Part shown: one piece after another, positions 7,405-16,420 of the stretch | Layout: each line of letters begins with the position of its first letter | Position numbering within the stretch: the first letter of the stretch is position 1 | NCBI RefSeq assembly: GCF_036670025.1 | Contig: NZ_CP137640.1 | Coordinates: forward strand, 2,080,001 to 2,144,000 | DNA from: Bacillus_BD oryzisoli | Lineage (GTDB): Bacteria; Bacillota; Bacilli; Bacillales; Cytobacillaceae | DNA: 64,000 nt | Reading direction: 5' to 3' | Made by a program: the position numbers and the translations under genes | Notes under the pieces: generated by a model | The model's input: the letters and a program-made list of their open reading frames with translations, nothing else | Database searches by the model: none | What the model was told of the DNA's origin: nothing

Positions 7405-9075
7405 TTAAATCTCAATGATGATGGGAAGGATCATAGGCTTTCTTTTCGTCTCACTATAAACATATTGACCGACTGCCTTTTTGATATGTTGTTTGACAAC
7501 CTTCCATTGATGGTGTCTATTTTCCTTTTGTAACTCTTCAATTGTTTTTTTCGTCTTTTGATTTATTTCTTTTATGAGATCTTCAGAGTCCTTAACGAAT
7601 ACAAATCCGCGTGAAATGGTATCAGGTCCTGCGATAAGATTTCCTTCATTTTTACTGATTGTAATTACGATGACTAACATTCCATCCTCTGACAGTTGCT
7701 TACGGTCTCTTAAAATAATATCTCCCACATCGCCAACACCCCAGCCGTCAACATATGTATCTCCCGAAGGTATTTTTCGGGTCTGACGGGCAATACCGTG
7801 CTCAATATCAACGACATCTCCATTATTGATAATAAACATATTATTTTTTTCAACTCCAACAGACTCAGCTAATAAGCAATGATGATGCAGCATTCGATAC
7901 TCACCATGAATCGGAATAAAATAGGTTGGTTTCATCAGCGTAAGCATTAATTTCAAATCTTCCTGATACCCATGCCCTGATACATGCATGCCTGTTTTAT
8001 TTGAACCGCCGTAAATTACTTTCGCACCGAGCTGGAATAGGTTATCAATGATTCGTGATACACTTTTTTCATTTCCTGGAATCGGAGAGGCAGCTAATAT
8101 CACCGTATCGTTTGGTAAAATGGATATATCCCGATAACTTCCGCTAGAAAGACGTGAAAGAGCGGCTAATGGTTCGCCTTGACTGCCCGTACAGAGTATC
8201 ACTACTTTTTCCGGCGGAAGCTCGTTAACTTGATAGGGCTCTATCAGCATGCCATCTGGAATATCAATGTAGCCGCGCTCCATCGCTACCGAAACAACAT
8301 TTACCATACTGCGTCCAAGCAGGCAAAGCTTACGATGTGTTTTCTTTGAGGAATGGACAATTTGCTGAACCCGATTAATATTGGACGCGAAAGTAGAAAT
8401 AATAATTTTTTGTTCAGCTTTCATAAAAGCTTCTTCGATATGCCCGCCTACTAGCATTTCTGAAGGAGTTAATCCAGGACGCTCTGCATTGGTACTTTCG
8501 GAAACAAGCGCGAGAACACCTTGATTCCCAATTTCGGCCATCTTGTGGATGTCTGAATACTGCTTATTGACTGGAGTTAAATCAAATTTGAAATCGCCTG
8601 TATGTACAACATTTCCTTCTGGCGTATGAAAAACCACACCTAAGCAGTCGGGGATACTATGACTGATACGGAAAAAGGTCGTAGTCATTTGCCCAAATTC
8701 AAGTTTTGACTCTGAATCAATTGGAATCAGCTTTGTGTCGCGCAGAAGCTTATGCTCATCTAATTTTAATTCAATCAACCCTAATGTAAAACGAGTACCG
8801 TAGATAGGCACATTTAATTTCTTTAAAAAGTAAGGAATTCCACCGATATGATCTTCGTGTCCGTGTGTCACGATTAAGGCACGGATATTTTCTTTGTTTT
8901 CTTCCAGGTACGCTATATCAGGGATGATTAAATCAATGCCTAATAAACTTTCATCAGGAAATTTTCCGCCGCAGTCAATGACAACTATATCATCGCCATA
9001 CTGAACCACATACATATTTTTTCCTATTTCATTAATTCCACCTAAGGCAAAAATGGATAAAGTATTTTCGTTCAT
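7405..9075 (-). CDS. rnj: Ribonuclease J family protein
   Basis: 556 residues, the normal length of bacterial RNase J. The metallo-beta-lactamase motif THGHEDHIGG (about 70-79) is intact, followed by HTGDFKFD, the beta-CASP region (FASNINRVQQIVH; GSQGEPLAALSRL), HVSGHG and the C-terminal KRKPMILPIIIEI. The enzyme is a 5'-3' exonuclease and endonuclease of RNA turnover. The body resembles RnjB (for example NAERPGLTPSE), but the active-site motif is the complete form that RnjB lacks, so it may be an additional paralog. It is monocistronic; the minus-strand RBS region is GAGGGGCG. Confidence 0.93.
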   Translation of the reverse strand: MNENTLSIFALGGINEIGKNMYVVQYGDDIVVIDCGGKFPDESLLGIDLIIPDIAYLEENKENIRALIVTHGHEDHIGGIPYFLKKLNVPIYGTRFTLGLIELKLDEHKLLRDTKLIPIDSESKLEFGQMTTTFFRISHSIPDCLGVVFHTPEGNVVHTGDFKFDLTPVNKQYSDIHKMAEIGNQGVLALVSESTNAERPGLTPSEMLVGGHIEEAFMKAEQKIIISTFASNINRVQQIVHSSKKTHRKLCLLGRSMVNVVSVAMERGYIDIPDGMLIEPYQVNELPPEKVVILCTGSQGEPLAALSRLSSGSYRDISILPNDTVILAASPIPGNEKSVSRIIDNLFQLGAKVIYGGSNKTGMHVSGHGYQEDLKLMLTLMKPTYFIPIHGEYRMLHHHCLLAESVGVEKNNMFIINNGDVVDIEHGIARQTRKIPSGDTYVDGWGVGDVGDIILRDRKQLSEDGMLVIVITISKNEGNLIAGPDTISRGFVFVKDSEDLIKEINQKTKKTIEELQKENRHHQWKVVKQHIKKAVGQYVYSETKRKPMILPIIIEI

Positions 9076-9219
9076 ATTGAATCGCCCCTCTAAAGAATAA
9101 GTACTATTAGTATTTCCTTCTTTTGTGCAATAAAATGTATGAAAAAAGTTAATAGGTTTATTTTCGGAAGGGTAAAGTATTCATTATCAAAGGAATCGGG
9201 AAGAAGTGAGGAAGTTCAT

Positions 9220-9597
9220 ATGGCTGATAAAATTACACAAGCAATGACGAAAGAAATGAAAAGATTAACTGAACAACAAATAATCGGAATGACATTTACA
9301 AAAAACTTCCGCTCAGCTACAGCGGAAGAGTGGTATGTTTTTTTGCCTGGTTATCATGACCCGCGGACTGGCGGAGCTGTGGGAAAAGTAATCGTTCATT
9401 ACAATCTCTATGGAAATCGAGATGTCTTCATCAATACGACCATCATCTTGGATGACCCTGCTCTATTTCAGCCGGAGCTGTCTCCGCTTGTATATGCGAT
9501 TGCAGATGAAATAGTAAATCGAATCGTCGGTTATGCAGATACATTATTGTCTGTCCATGCTGGTGAAAATTCTTATGATGCTGAGTATAAACAATAG
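9220..9597 (+). CDS. Conserved-looking hypothetical protein, 125 residues
   Basis: Starts MADKITQAMTKEMKRLTEQQ, with GTGAGGA about seven bases upstream of ATG 9220. It is a soluble alpha/beta protein with a GYHDPRTGGAVGKVIVHYNLYG segment and no signal peptide, Cys pair or known motif. It is divergent from the RNase J gene, 144 bases away. I do not recognise the family. Confidence 0.6.
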   Translation: MADKITQAMTKEMKRLTEQQIIGMTFTKNFRSATAEEWYVFLPGYHDPRTGGAVGKVIVHYNLYGNRDVFINTTIILDDPALFQPELSPLVYAIADEIVNRIVGYADTLLSVHAGENSYDAEYKQ

Positions 9598-9702
9598 ATA
9601 TTGAGAAACTTTTTACCTTTTTTATTTAATTTAAGATAACCTGTCCTTCTTATCTGCTTTGCTGCATATATTAGAGCAAGCAAAGTGTTTAGGAGGAAAA
9701 AT

Positions 9703-9978
9703 ATGTTTCAATTTTTAGAAAAGGCAATTATTGGGATGGCATTACTGCGAATGCTCTCTGGCAGTATAGAAATTTTCGTTGCTTTTTTGTTTTTGAAATA
9801 TAATGATATTGAAAAAGCGCTTATGATAAATAGCTCACTTGCGTTAATTGGCCCGATTATCTTAATTATTACAACTACCATTGGTTTAGTTGGAATAGCA
9901 GATAAAATTTCATTCATTAAGTTACTATGGATCTTTGGAGGAGTCGCTTGTATTCTCTATGGCGTTAGAAGCGGTTAA
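9703..9978 (+). CDS. DUF2619 (YqhV-like) membrane protein
   Basis: 91 residues with three hydrophobic segments. The pattern LEKAIIGMALLRMLSGSIEI, DIEKALMINSSLALIGP, and the final LLWIFGGVACILYG match the YqhV/DUF2619 family, which in B. subtilis lies near late sporulation genes. ATG 9703 follows AGGAGG by six bases. Its function is unknown. It shares a bidirectional terminator with the convergent spoVAF-like gene. Confidence 0.8.
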   Translation: MFQFLEKAIIGMALLRMLSGSIEIFVAFLFLKYNDIEKALMINSSLALIGPIILIITTTIGLVGIADKISFIKLLWIFGGVACILYGVRSG

Positions 9979-10000
9979 TGAGAATGGAATACATAAACAT

Positions 10001-10028
10001 AAAAAAAGCGCTAAAATGCGCTTTTTTT
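10001..10028. terminator. Bidirectional terminator
   Basis: AAAAAAAGCGC, a short loop and GCGCTTTTTTT form a symmetric hairpin between convergent genes; it overlaps the stop codon of the minus-strand gene. Confidence 0.85.
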
Positions 10029-11493
10029 ATCGATCGGGATCCTTTGGTTTTAGAATTCGCGGGCGCCGATTTTTTAAAGGAATAGGCGACCTTAATAAAA
10101 CATCACGGAAGGCCCGTAAATTAAACGGTATGAACGGCCATAAATATGGAACTCCAAACGAATTCATCCGAGTAAGGGAAATAACAAACAGAACAATTCC
10201 GATTATGTAACCATATGTATGGAACAAAGCAGTTAATAGTAATAAAGCAATCCGAACGAGCCGATTTGCTAAACTAAGTTCATAACTTGGAGTGGCAAAG
10301 GTTCCGATGGCGGCAATCGAAAAATACAAGATTACTTCGTTTGTAAATAGGCCAACCTCAACTGCTATTTGGCCGATCATTAATGCTGCAACAAGACCGA
10401 GGGCAGTTGCGAGTGAAGTAGGGGTATGAATGGCGGCCATTCGCAGCATATCCAACCCGACTTCAATTAATAAAAATTGCAGAATTAATGGAATTTGTCC
10501 AGGTTCATTAGGTCCGATAAAATCAATCGCCTCTGGCACAAGTCCTGGCTCGACATTAAGTAGGTACCATAGCGGCATTAAGAAAATAGAGCCAAAAATT
10601 GCCAAATAACGAACAAAACGTAAATACGCGCCGGCTATTGGATTGTTACGATATTCTTCGGCATGTTGTACATGATGCCAATAGGTAACAGGCGTAATCA
10701 TGGCTGATGGAGATCCATCCGTAAAAATAACGACATGCCCTTCAAATAAATGAGTCGCCGCTGTATCAGGACGTTCAGTATAACGGACAACTGGGAAGGG
10801 GTTCCAGTAACTGTTCGAAATATATTCTTCAATTGTTTTATCAGCCATTGGCAGACCGTCGGTATCGATTTTACCTATTGTATCTTTTAACTTTTTAATC
10901 ATTTTTGGATTGGCAATGTCTTCTATATAACAAATGACAATATCTGTTTTAGAGCGGCGGCCAACCTGCATAAATTCCATTCTTAATGTCCGGTCTCGAA
11001 CTCTTCTCCTCGTTAAGGCAGTGTTGAAAACAATGGTTTCAACAAAACCATCTCTGGAGCCTCTGACGACCCGCTCTGTGTCAGGTTCTTCCGGTCCTCT
11101 GACTGGATATGTCCGTGCATCAATTAAGATGACTTCATCAATTCCGTCGACAACAAATGCAGTTGGACCTGATAGCACCGTGTCAACCACTTTATTTAAA
11201 TCATCGGTTGTATCAATTTCCACATATGGGATATACGTTTTAAGCAGTTTTTTTAATGTGTTTTTTTCTAGTTCTTCTTTTTTGACCTTTGCTAAAAACT
11301 TCATTAATAAATGAAGAAGATCGTCTTTGATTAAACCATCGACGAGAAAAAGCGCCATTTTTACTTCCGCATACTCGACATCTAGATGGATAATATCAAA
11401 ACTTTTACCAACGCCAAGCTCCTGGCGTAAATAGGCTACGTTGTCTTCAATATTGGTTGTAACAAGTTTTTTGTTCGTTTCTTTTTCTTCCAT
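10027..11493 (-). CDS. spoVAF: Spore GerA-superfamily membrane protein, SpoVAF type
   Basis: 488 residues. A soluble N-terminal domain (about 1-270) with NIEDNVAYLRQELGVGKSFD, DGIDEVILIDARTYPVRGPEEPD and GFVETIVFNTALTRRRVR precedes five or six membrane helices. The tail is basic and Pro-rich (IPLKNRRPRILKPKDPDR). These are GerA-family landmarks, and the overall form fits SpoVAF, an inner spore membrane protein linked to germination and DPA release. The rest of a spoVA operon is not next to it, so the gene stands alone here. A GerAA-type assignment is the alternative. Confidence 0.82.
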   Translation of the reverse strand: MEEKETNKKLVTTNIEDNVAYLRQELGVGKSFDIIHLDVEYAEVKMALFLVDGLIKDDLLHLLMKFLAKVKKEELEKNTLKKLLKTYIPYVEIDTTDDLNKVVDTVLSGPTAFVVDGIDEVILIDARTYPVRGPEEPDTERVVRGSRDGFVETIVFNTALTRRRVRDRTLRMEFMQVGRRSKTDIVICYIEDIANPKMIKKLKDTIGKIDTDGLPMADKTIEEYISNSYWNPFPVVRYTERPDTAATHLFEGHVVIFTDGSPSAMITPVTYWHHVQHAEEYRNNPIAGAYLRFVRYLAIFGSIFLMPLWYLLNVEPGLVPEAIDFIGPNEPGQIPLILQFLLIEVGLDMLRMAAIHTPTSLATALGLVAALMIGQIAVEVGLFTNEVILYFSIAAIGTFATPSYELSLANRLVRIALLLLTALFHTYGYIIGIVLFVISLTRMNSFGVPYLWPFIPFNLRAFRDVLLRSPIPLKNRRPRILKPKDPDR

Positions 11494-11614
11494 AATTCAC
11501 CTCAAAAACAACCTCTTCTTTTTTCCTATTTCCAGTAGGCTATTTCCATGATAGACATTAGAAAGAAAAATAATACTATCTTCTTGGGTTTCTCTTTTTA
11601 TTTAAAGCTTTGTT

Positions 11615-11770
11615 AAACATGGTTGTTGATTTCCGTTCCGGGCACTTCGCGCACCTTAGGGCGACCGCCGAGCCTCCTCGACACTTTGTTCAGCAGGATC
11701 ACTTCTATCCCGCTTCTCCCGCAGGAGTCTTCGTGCCCTCCACTGCAATCAACCTGCTAATTAAAACTCA
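11615..11770. repeat. Bacillus-type GC-rich intergenic repeat
   Basis: The stretch from GTTGTTGATTTCCG to CAATCAACCTGCTAA resembles the dispersed extragenic repeat of many Bacillaceae genomes. Typical parts are TTGATTTCCG..CCGGGCACTT, GAGCCTCCTCG, CTTCTCCCGCAGGAGTC and CTTCGTGCC. It contains CCTCCT/AGGAG-type inverted parts and is much richer in GC than its flanks. No ORF is convincing in it. Confidence 0.65.
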
Positions 11771-11814
11771 ATATTATGCTTTAACAGAGCCTTTATTTAA
11801 AGCAAGGAAATATT

Positions 11815-11846
11815 TAAAAAGAGCCCAGCTCTATATGCTGGACTCG
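11815..11846 (-). terminator. Terminator of the minus-strand transporter unit
   Basis: GAGTCCAGC, a seven-base loop and GCTGGGCTC run into TTTTT on the minus strand, downstream of the gene ending at 11868. Confidence 0.8.
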
Positions 11847-11867
11847 TATGAAGAAAGGATACGCAGG

Positions 11868-12155
11868 TTATTTTTCGTTTTCTTTTTCTTCGTTCAATTT
11901 AATTTGTTTACAACCAACATATAGGCAGGAGAGAATATCCAGTTCAGGCTTTGCCTTTGCCAGTCCTTTTATATATGGTGTGACCAAATCTTTAAAATCT
12001 GCGCCAACGCCCTCTTCTTCCAAAATGCCATAAACATATAGTTTCTTTTCATCAAATAAAAAAGCAACATTCCCTACGGCCTTGTCAGCTGAATCGAGCA
12101 CATTAAGTACTTGAAATTGCGATGTGATCACTTCTGGTGAGAAATAGATTTGCAA
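11868..12155 (-). CDS. Small hypothetical protein downstream of an MFS transporter
   Basis: 95 residues, no membrane segment, acidic with a Lys/Glu-rich tail. It begins MQIYFSPEVITSQFQVLNVL and contains LDILSCLYVGCKQIKL with two cysteines. Translation likely starts at TTG 12155 after AGGAGC. Only 14 bases separate it from the end of the transporter gene, so they are probably one operon ending at the terminator near 11830. I do not recognise the family. Confidence 0.6.
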   Translation of the reverse strand: MQIYFSPEVITSQFQVLNVLDSADKAVGNVAFLFDEKKLYVYGILEEEGVGADFKDLVTPYIKGLAKAKPELDILSCLYVGCKQIKLNEEKENEK

Positions 12156-12169
12156 CTTTTTCCAGCTCC

Positions 12170-13426
12170 TTACGTAAACTGTAATTTTTCAAACAGTGTA
12201 TCTTTTTCTTTTTCATTTCCTTTAGAAGATTCTTTTTTACCTACCTGAATAAACGCGACACACAATAATCCAACAACGAACGTTAATCCAGCTGTTGTTA
12301 AAAACATTCCTGTTCTTGACCATTCCATTAAGGCACCGTATATTGGAGGACCGACAGCCACACCTAAAAAGCGAACCGAGCCGTACAATGAAGTGACAAA
12401 GCCTCTTTGGTCCATCGAAACAGAACCTGTAATAAAGCTGTTGATACAAGGTAAGGCAAGTCCCGTTCCAATACTGCTGATGACTAATATCGCGAAAAAG
12501 GGAATCAACTTTGTAAAAAACACGAGAACACCAAAAGATACCGTCATCAGAAGCATTCCTAAAACGATTAATTTCTTCATCAGCTTCATATTCTTCCCAA
12601 TTTTGCTGCCGGTGAAATAAGACGTTGTTGTCATAAATAACAATGGAATTGCTAAAATACACCCTTTTATTACACCATCAATTTTATGTTCTTTTTCTAG
12701 GATATCGGAGATGTAAAATAAAATTCCGAATAAAGTAAATAAACAAGTGGCTCCTGCTAGATAGGCAACAAACAGCCATCGTCCTTCTGTTTTAAACACA
12801 GAGACAAGACCTTTAACATAATTCCCAAATGAAGGCGGTTCCTTTTTCTTTTTCTTTTCCTTGATAAAGAAAATCGTTAACAGGATAGAAATTAGGCAAA
12901 AAATTGGGAAGGCAAAAAATGCTGCGTACCAAAATAAGAGAGCCAAAAGTGAACCAATGATTGGACTGACAACTTTACCAAATCCGTTTGATGCTTCCAC
13001 TAATCCTAGTACCTTGCTTTGTTCTCCTCCTTTAAATAAATCCCCCGTTAATGCCATTGCCATTGATGTCGTACCTGCAGCACCAATCCCCTGCATAATT
13101 CTCCCAGCAAGAATCCATGTATAGGCATTTGAAAACCAAGCGGCAGCGGCCCCCGCTAATATACCCCCGCATCCGTACATAATAAGAGCTGGGATCACCA
13201 CTGCCTTTCGTGAAAACCGGTCGGAAAAGTAACCTAGAATCGGAATCATAATAGCTGCGGAAATCGAAAAGACGGTAATGATTAAACTTGTCTGAAATTG
13301 GGATAATGCTAATTCTGATTTCATTTTTGGAAGTATGGGAATTAACATGGAATTTCCTAAAACCAGAATAAGCGGTATGGAACCAATTGCAGCAATGGTC
13401 ATACCTTTGTGTTTGTGCTTTGGCAA
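12170..13426 (-). CDS. MFS transporter, DHA1-type drug exporter
   Basis: 418 residues with 12 predicted helices. The DHA1 signature between helices 2 and 3 is present as GYFSDRFSRKAV, and motif C lies in the helix-5 region (GFGKVVSPIIGSLLALLFW). A Lys-rich loop (IKEKKKKKEPP) joins the halves. The length and motifs fit drug:proton antiporters of bacilli such as the YkuC/Blt group. The substrate is unknown. It is transcribed divergently from sat across a ~210-base region. Confidence 0.85.
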   Translation of the reverse strand: MPKHKHKGMTIAAIGSIPLILVLGNSMLIPILPKMKSELALSQFQTSLIITVFSISAAIMIPILGYFSDRFSRKAVVIPALIMYGCGGILAGAAAAWFSNAYTWILAGRIMQGIGAAGTTSMAMALTGDLFKGGEQSKVLGLVEASNGFGKVVSPIIGSLLALLFWYAAFFAFPIFCLISILLTIFFIKEKKKKKEPPSFGNYVKGLVSVFKTEGRWLFVAYLAGATCLFTLFGILFYISDILEKEHKIDGVIKGCILAIPLLFMTTTSYFTGSKIGKNMKLMKKLIVLGMLLMTVSFGVLVFFTKLIPFFAILVISSIGTGLALPCINSFITGSVSMDQRGFVTSLYGSVRFLGVAVGPPIYGALMEWSRTGMFLTTAGLTFVVGLLCVAFIQVGKKESSKGNEKEKDTLFEKLQFT

Positions 13427-13516
13427 TGAATATACACCCCCAACAAAAAGAATAAGCCTTTCTATTATTAGATAGGACTCACCTGTTTATTCAAGGGCAG
13501 ATGCCTATTTATACTA

Positions 13517-13563
13517 GGTAAAAGCCCATAATCTACACATTCACCCAATTTTTGAATAATCTA
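13517..13563 (+). promoter_or_regulatory. Shared upstream element of the sulfolactate operons, copy 2
   Basis: Same 47-bp block as at 4016-4062 (40 of 47 identical), starting GGTAAAAGCCCA and ending TTGAATAATCTA. On the minus strand AATTGGGTGAAT matches 11 of 12 positions of the GerE box RWWTRGGYNNYY. It lies 75 bases before the GTG of sat. Confidence 0.6.
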
Positions 13564-13637
13564 GTTTTAGACAAAAAGAGAATTTTTTCATTTAGATATG
13601 GCTGTTTTACATGATTGAAACAGGGGAGGAAAAGGCC

Positions 13638-14786
13638 GTGTATGAAAATAAACCGCATGGCGGGAAATTAGTTAATCGCATAAAGCATAGGAGAAAAATT
13701 GATTCTTCTCATAACAGTGTGGAACTAAGTAAGATGGAACTAAGTGATCTGGAATTAATTGCAAATGGTGCCTATAGTCCCCTTGAAGGGTTTATGGATC
13801 AAAAAGATTATCAATCAGTTGTACAAAACATGAGACTTTCTAATGGACTTCCCTGGTCTTTACCGATTACGTTAGCCGTTTCTAAAAAGAAAGCAATGGA
13901 GCTTAATCGTGGGGAGACCATTAATCTTATCGATAAAGGAACTGTCTATGGTGTCATGGAAGTAAAGGAAATTTACATTCCGGATAAAAAGGAAGAAGCT
14001 GTAAGAGTATATAAAACAACAGATTTGAACCATCCGGGTGTAAAAAAATTATTCGAACGTCCTGAAGTGTATATATCCGGTCCCATTACTTTAGTGAAAA
14101 GACCGGAAAAAAATAAATTTAACTCCTATTATTTAGATCCGATTCAAACAAGAGAGTCTTTTAAAAATCTTGGTTGGAAGACAATTGTTGGCTTTCAGAC
14201 TCGCAACCCGATTCATCGAGCCCATGAGTATATTCAAAAAACAGCTTTAGAAATAGTGGATGGCTTATTTTTAAATCCGCTTGTAGGGGAAACAAAATCA
14301 GATGATATTCCCGGTGAAGTTAGAATGAAGAGCTACCAGGCACTACTAGAGAATTATTATCCAAAAGACCGTGTTTTTATGTCGGTATTTCCGGCGGCCA
14401 TGCGGTATGCTGGACCAAGAGAAGCGATTTTTCATGCGCTTGTAAGGAAGAACTTTGGCTGCACGCACTTTATTGTTGGCCGGGACCATGCTGGTGTAGG
14501 AAATTACTATGGCACCTATGATGCCCAAAAAATCTTTAGTCAATTTAATGAAGAAGAGCTGGGAATCCAACCGTTATTTTTTGAGCACAGTTTTTTTTGC
14601 AAAAAGTGCGACAATATGGCATCAGAAAAAACATGTCCGCATACTCAAGAGGATCGAATCATTTTATCAGGGACAGCTGTAAGAGCAATGTTAAAAAATG
14701 GGCAGCATCCTCCAAAAGAATTCAGCCGAAAAGAAGTAATCGAGATTTTGATCGAAGGCATGAAGGAAGTCTATACAAACTCATAA
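13638..14786 (+). CDS. sat: Sulfate adenylyltransferase (ATP sulfurylase)
   Basis: Makes adenylyl-sulfate from ATP and sulfate. GTG 13638 is chosen as start because GGGGAGGA lies seven bases upstream; this gives 382 residues, like the B. subtilis enzyme. An ATG at 13611 has no RBS. Motifs are GAYSPLEGFM (substrate loop), VGFQTRNPIHRAHEY with the HxxH-type nucleotide site, YAGPREAIFHALVRKNFGC, and HFIVGRDHAGVG. A Cys/His cluster (FFCKKCDNMASEKTCPH) near the C-terminus fits the zinc-binding form. cysC follows 13 bases later. The upstream block ties it to the yitD operon. Confidence 0.95.
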   Translation: MYENKPHGGKLVNRIKHRRKIDSSHNSVELSKMELSDLELIANGAYSPLEGFMDQKDYQSVVQNMRLSNGLPWSLPITLAVSKKKAMELNRGETINLIDKGTVYGVMEVKEIYIPDKKEEAVRVYKTTDLNHPGVKKLFERPEVYISGPITLVKRPEKNKFNSYYLDPIQTRESFKNLGWKTIVGFQTRNPIHRAHEYIQKTALEIVDGLFLNPLVGETKSDDIPGEVRMKSYQALLENYYPKDRVFMSVFPAAMRYAGPREAIFHALVRKNFGCTHFIVGRDHAGVGNYYGTYDAQKIFSQFNEEELGIQPLFFEHSFFCKKCDNMASEKTCPHTQEDRIILSGTAVRAMLKNGQHPPKEFSRKEVIEILIEGMKEVYTNS

Positions 14787-14799
14787 AGGATGTTGGTTT

Positions 14800-15402
14800 A
14801 TGAAGCTCAGTAATAATATCATCTGGCATTATATGACTGTAACAAAGAAAAATCGTCATGATTTAAATGGTCATAAAAGTTGTGTGCTTTGGTTTACAGG
14901 ACTTTCAGGCTCTGGCAAATCCACGTTGGCTAATGCCGTTGATTATGCTTTATTTCAGCAAAATTGCAGAACCTATGTCCTTGATGGCGATAACATCCGT
15001 CATGGATTAAATAGTGACTTAAGTTTTGAGGAAAAAGACCGGAAAGAAAACATCCGCCGCATCGGGGAAGTGGCGAAGTTGTTTGTCGACAGTGGAATCA
15101 TTGTATCCTCAGCCTTCATTTCTCCTTTTCGAGATGACCGCCAGCTAGTGCGGAATATGTTCGAGAAAAATGAGTTTATTGAGGTTTTTGTTGATTGTCC
15201 AATCCAGGTTTGTGAGAACCGTGATCCAAAGGGGTTATATAAAAAGGCAAGAAGTGGAATGATCCCTGGTTTCACAGGGATAGACTCACCTTATGAAAAA
15301 CCTAATCATCCAGAAATACTGATTGATACCAAACAAATGACGATTGAGCAATCGGTCCAAAAAATAATGGATTATTTAAACGAAAAGCAGATCCTATCAT
15401 AG
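14800..15402 (+). CDS. cysC: Adenylyl-sulfate kinase (YisZ-like)
   Basis: 200 residues. The P-loop GLSGSGKST (about 33-41) is followed by DGDNIRHGLN, a DRKENIRRIGEVAKL lid and the substrate region GFTGIDSPYEKP, all CysC hallmarks. It phosphorylates APS to PAPS. The usual acidic pair in the KARAGE loop is replaced by KARSGM, a small deviation. The RBS is weak (AAAGGATG). It lies 13 bases after sat, so the pair is an operon ending at the terminator at 15386. Confidence 0.93.
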   Translation: MKLSNNIIWHYMTVTKKNRHDLNGHKSCVLWFTGLSGSGKSTLANAVDYALFQQNCRTYVLDGDNIRHGLNSDLSFEEKDRKENIRRIGEVAKLFVDSGIIVSSAFISPFRDDRQLVRNMFEKNEFIEVFVDCPIQVCENRDPKGLYKKARSGMIPGFTGIDSPYEKPNHPEILIDTKQMTIEQSVQKIMDYLNEKQILS

Positions 15403-15416
15403 GCTCTGCTATTTTT
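15386..15416. terminator. Bidirectional terminator between cysC and yitE-like gene
   Basis: AGCAGATCCTA and TAGGCTCTGCT flank a short TCA loop, with A and T runs on both sides. It overlaps the ends of both convergent genes. Confidence 0.85.
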
Positions 15417-16026
15417 TACGCCAATGTGGCGCTAATCCTTTTACATGTTGAAGTTGAATGTTATAAATAATGTCAATTATGTTTGTGGAGATTAATTGAC
15501 AAATGATGGCATATACAACAATTTTGTAATCAATCACAAGAGATGTAATGACAAAAATGCAAAAGTTAATCGCCATCATGACTTTTCCGGGACTCCATTT
15601 TTTATAGGATGCAATCATAACAGCAGGAATTGCCATACCGCCGCTCGAGGCACCTACTCTAATCAAAATACCAACTCCGATACCAAAGAAAAAACTGCCA
15701 GCAACAATATCAAACAGTATATTTATATGCGGAATGGGAAGCCCCGCGGATAAAATAGTTACAGTCGTAGATGTTGTTGCAACGGCAAGAATGGTTCTTA
15801 CGGTCCATGTAAAGCCAAAATAATGTAGTGCAAAAATTAAAAAGAAAATATTTGCCAGCCATAAAGAAAAACCAAGGGATATGCCAAACCAATGATTTAA
15901 CAGGATGGCAATCCCTGCTCCTCCTCCAGAAGGGATTGAGTGTGGAAATAAAAATAAGGACATGGCCATGCCTTGAATAATAGAACCAAATAGTAAATAC
16001 GTATAAATAAATAGGTATCTTCTCAT
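15409..16026 (-). CDS. yitE: YitT/UPF0750 family membrane protein (YitE-like)
   Basis: 205 residues with about five helices. The conserved FPHSIPSGGGAGIAILLNHWFGIS near the N-terminus and GVGILIRVGASSGGMAIPAV later are signatures of the YitT/YitE/YqfU family. It lacks the C-terminal DUF2179 domain of longer members, as YitE does. In B. subtilis yitE belongs to the yisZ-yitABCDE neighbourhood, so its placement next to cysC here is consistent. A role in sulfolactate or anion transport is possible but unproven. Confidence 0.75.
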   Translation of the reverse strand: MRRYLFIYTYLLFGSIIQGMAMSLFLFPHSIPSGGGAGIAILLNHWFGISLGFSLWLANIFFLIFALHYFGFTWTVRTILAVATTSTTVTILSAGLPIPHINILFDIVAGSFFFGIGVGILIRVGASSGGMAIPAVMIASYKKWSPGKVMMAINFCIFVITSLVIDYKIVVYAIICQLISTNIIDIIYNIQLQHVKGLAPHWRKK

Positions 16027-16176
16027 ATTTTATTTTATGAAGGAAAGGGATAAATAAGGACAAGTTCTTGCCTAAATAATTAAACTTCTTGGTTAAATCC
16101 TTTGAATAAACATTATTAAAAGATGCATGAAACTTTCACACCTGGAGAGTATAGGGTTGAAAGGAGTGTCAAGTGA

Positions 16177-16329
16177 ATGAAAAAACAACAACAAACAAAT
16201 GGACCAACACTTGCTGAAGGAATTGATACAGAGGATGAACTCTTAAAAGATGCAAATGAACAGGAAATCAGCAAGGGGGAATCTACAAAAGTATTTACCT
16301 TATCGTTAGATGAAAACGATCCTAGTTAA
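16177..16329 (+). CDS. Small acidic protein, 50 residues
   Basis: An AAAGGAG RBS lies about ten bases before ATG 16177. The peptide begins MKKQQQTNGPTLAEGIDTED and ends STKVFTLSLDENDPS. It is soluble, acidic, and directly followed by a terminator, so it is an autonomous transcript. It resembles the small spore-former-specific hydrophilic proteins, but I cannot place it in a family. Confidence 0.6.
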   Translation: MKKQQQTNGPTLAEGIDTEDELLKDANEQEISKGESTKVFTLSLDENDPS

Positions 16330-16335
16330 CTCTCT

Positions 16336-16362
16336 ACACCGTTTTGGAGATGGTGTTTTTTA
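16336..16362 (+). terminator. Terminator of the 50-residue gene
   Basis: ACACC and GGTGT around a ten-base loop, followed by TTTTTT. Confidence 0.75.
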
Positions 16363-16385
16363 TATAAATATGCAAAAAGAAAGAC

Positions 16386-16420
16386 GGCTAGTTGTAGGTA
16401 ACAGACTAGCCTTTTCTATT
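16386..16420 (+). terminator. Second hairpin, terminator-like
   Basis: GGCTAGT and GACTAGCC flank a loop and run into TTTTCTATTT. No separate gene ends here, so it may be a back-up terminator. Confidence 0.6.

Noticed and set aside
9935..10210. 91-codon + strand frame
   Set aside because: It is antisense to the end of the spoVAF-type gene and spans a bidirectional terminator.
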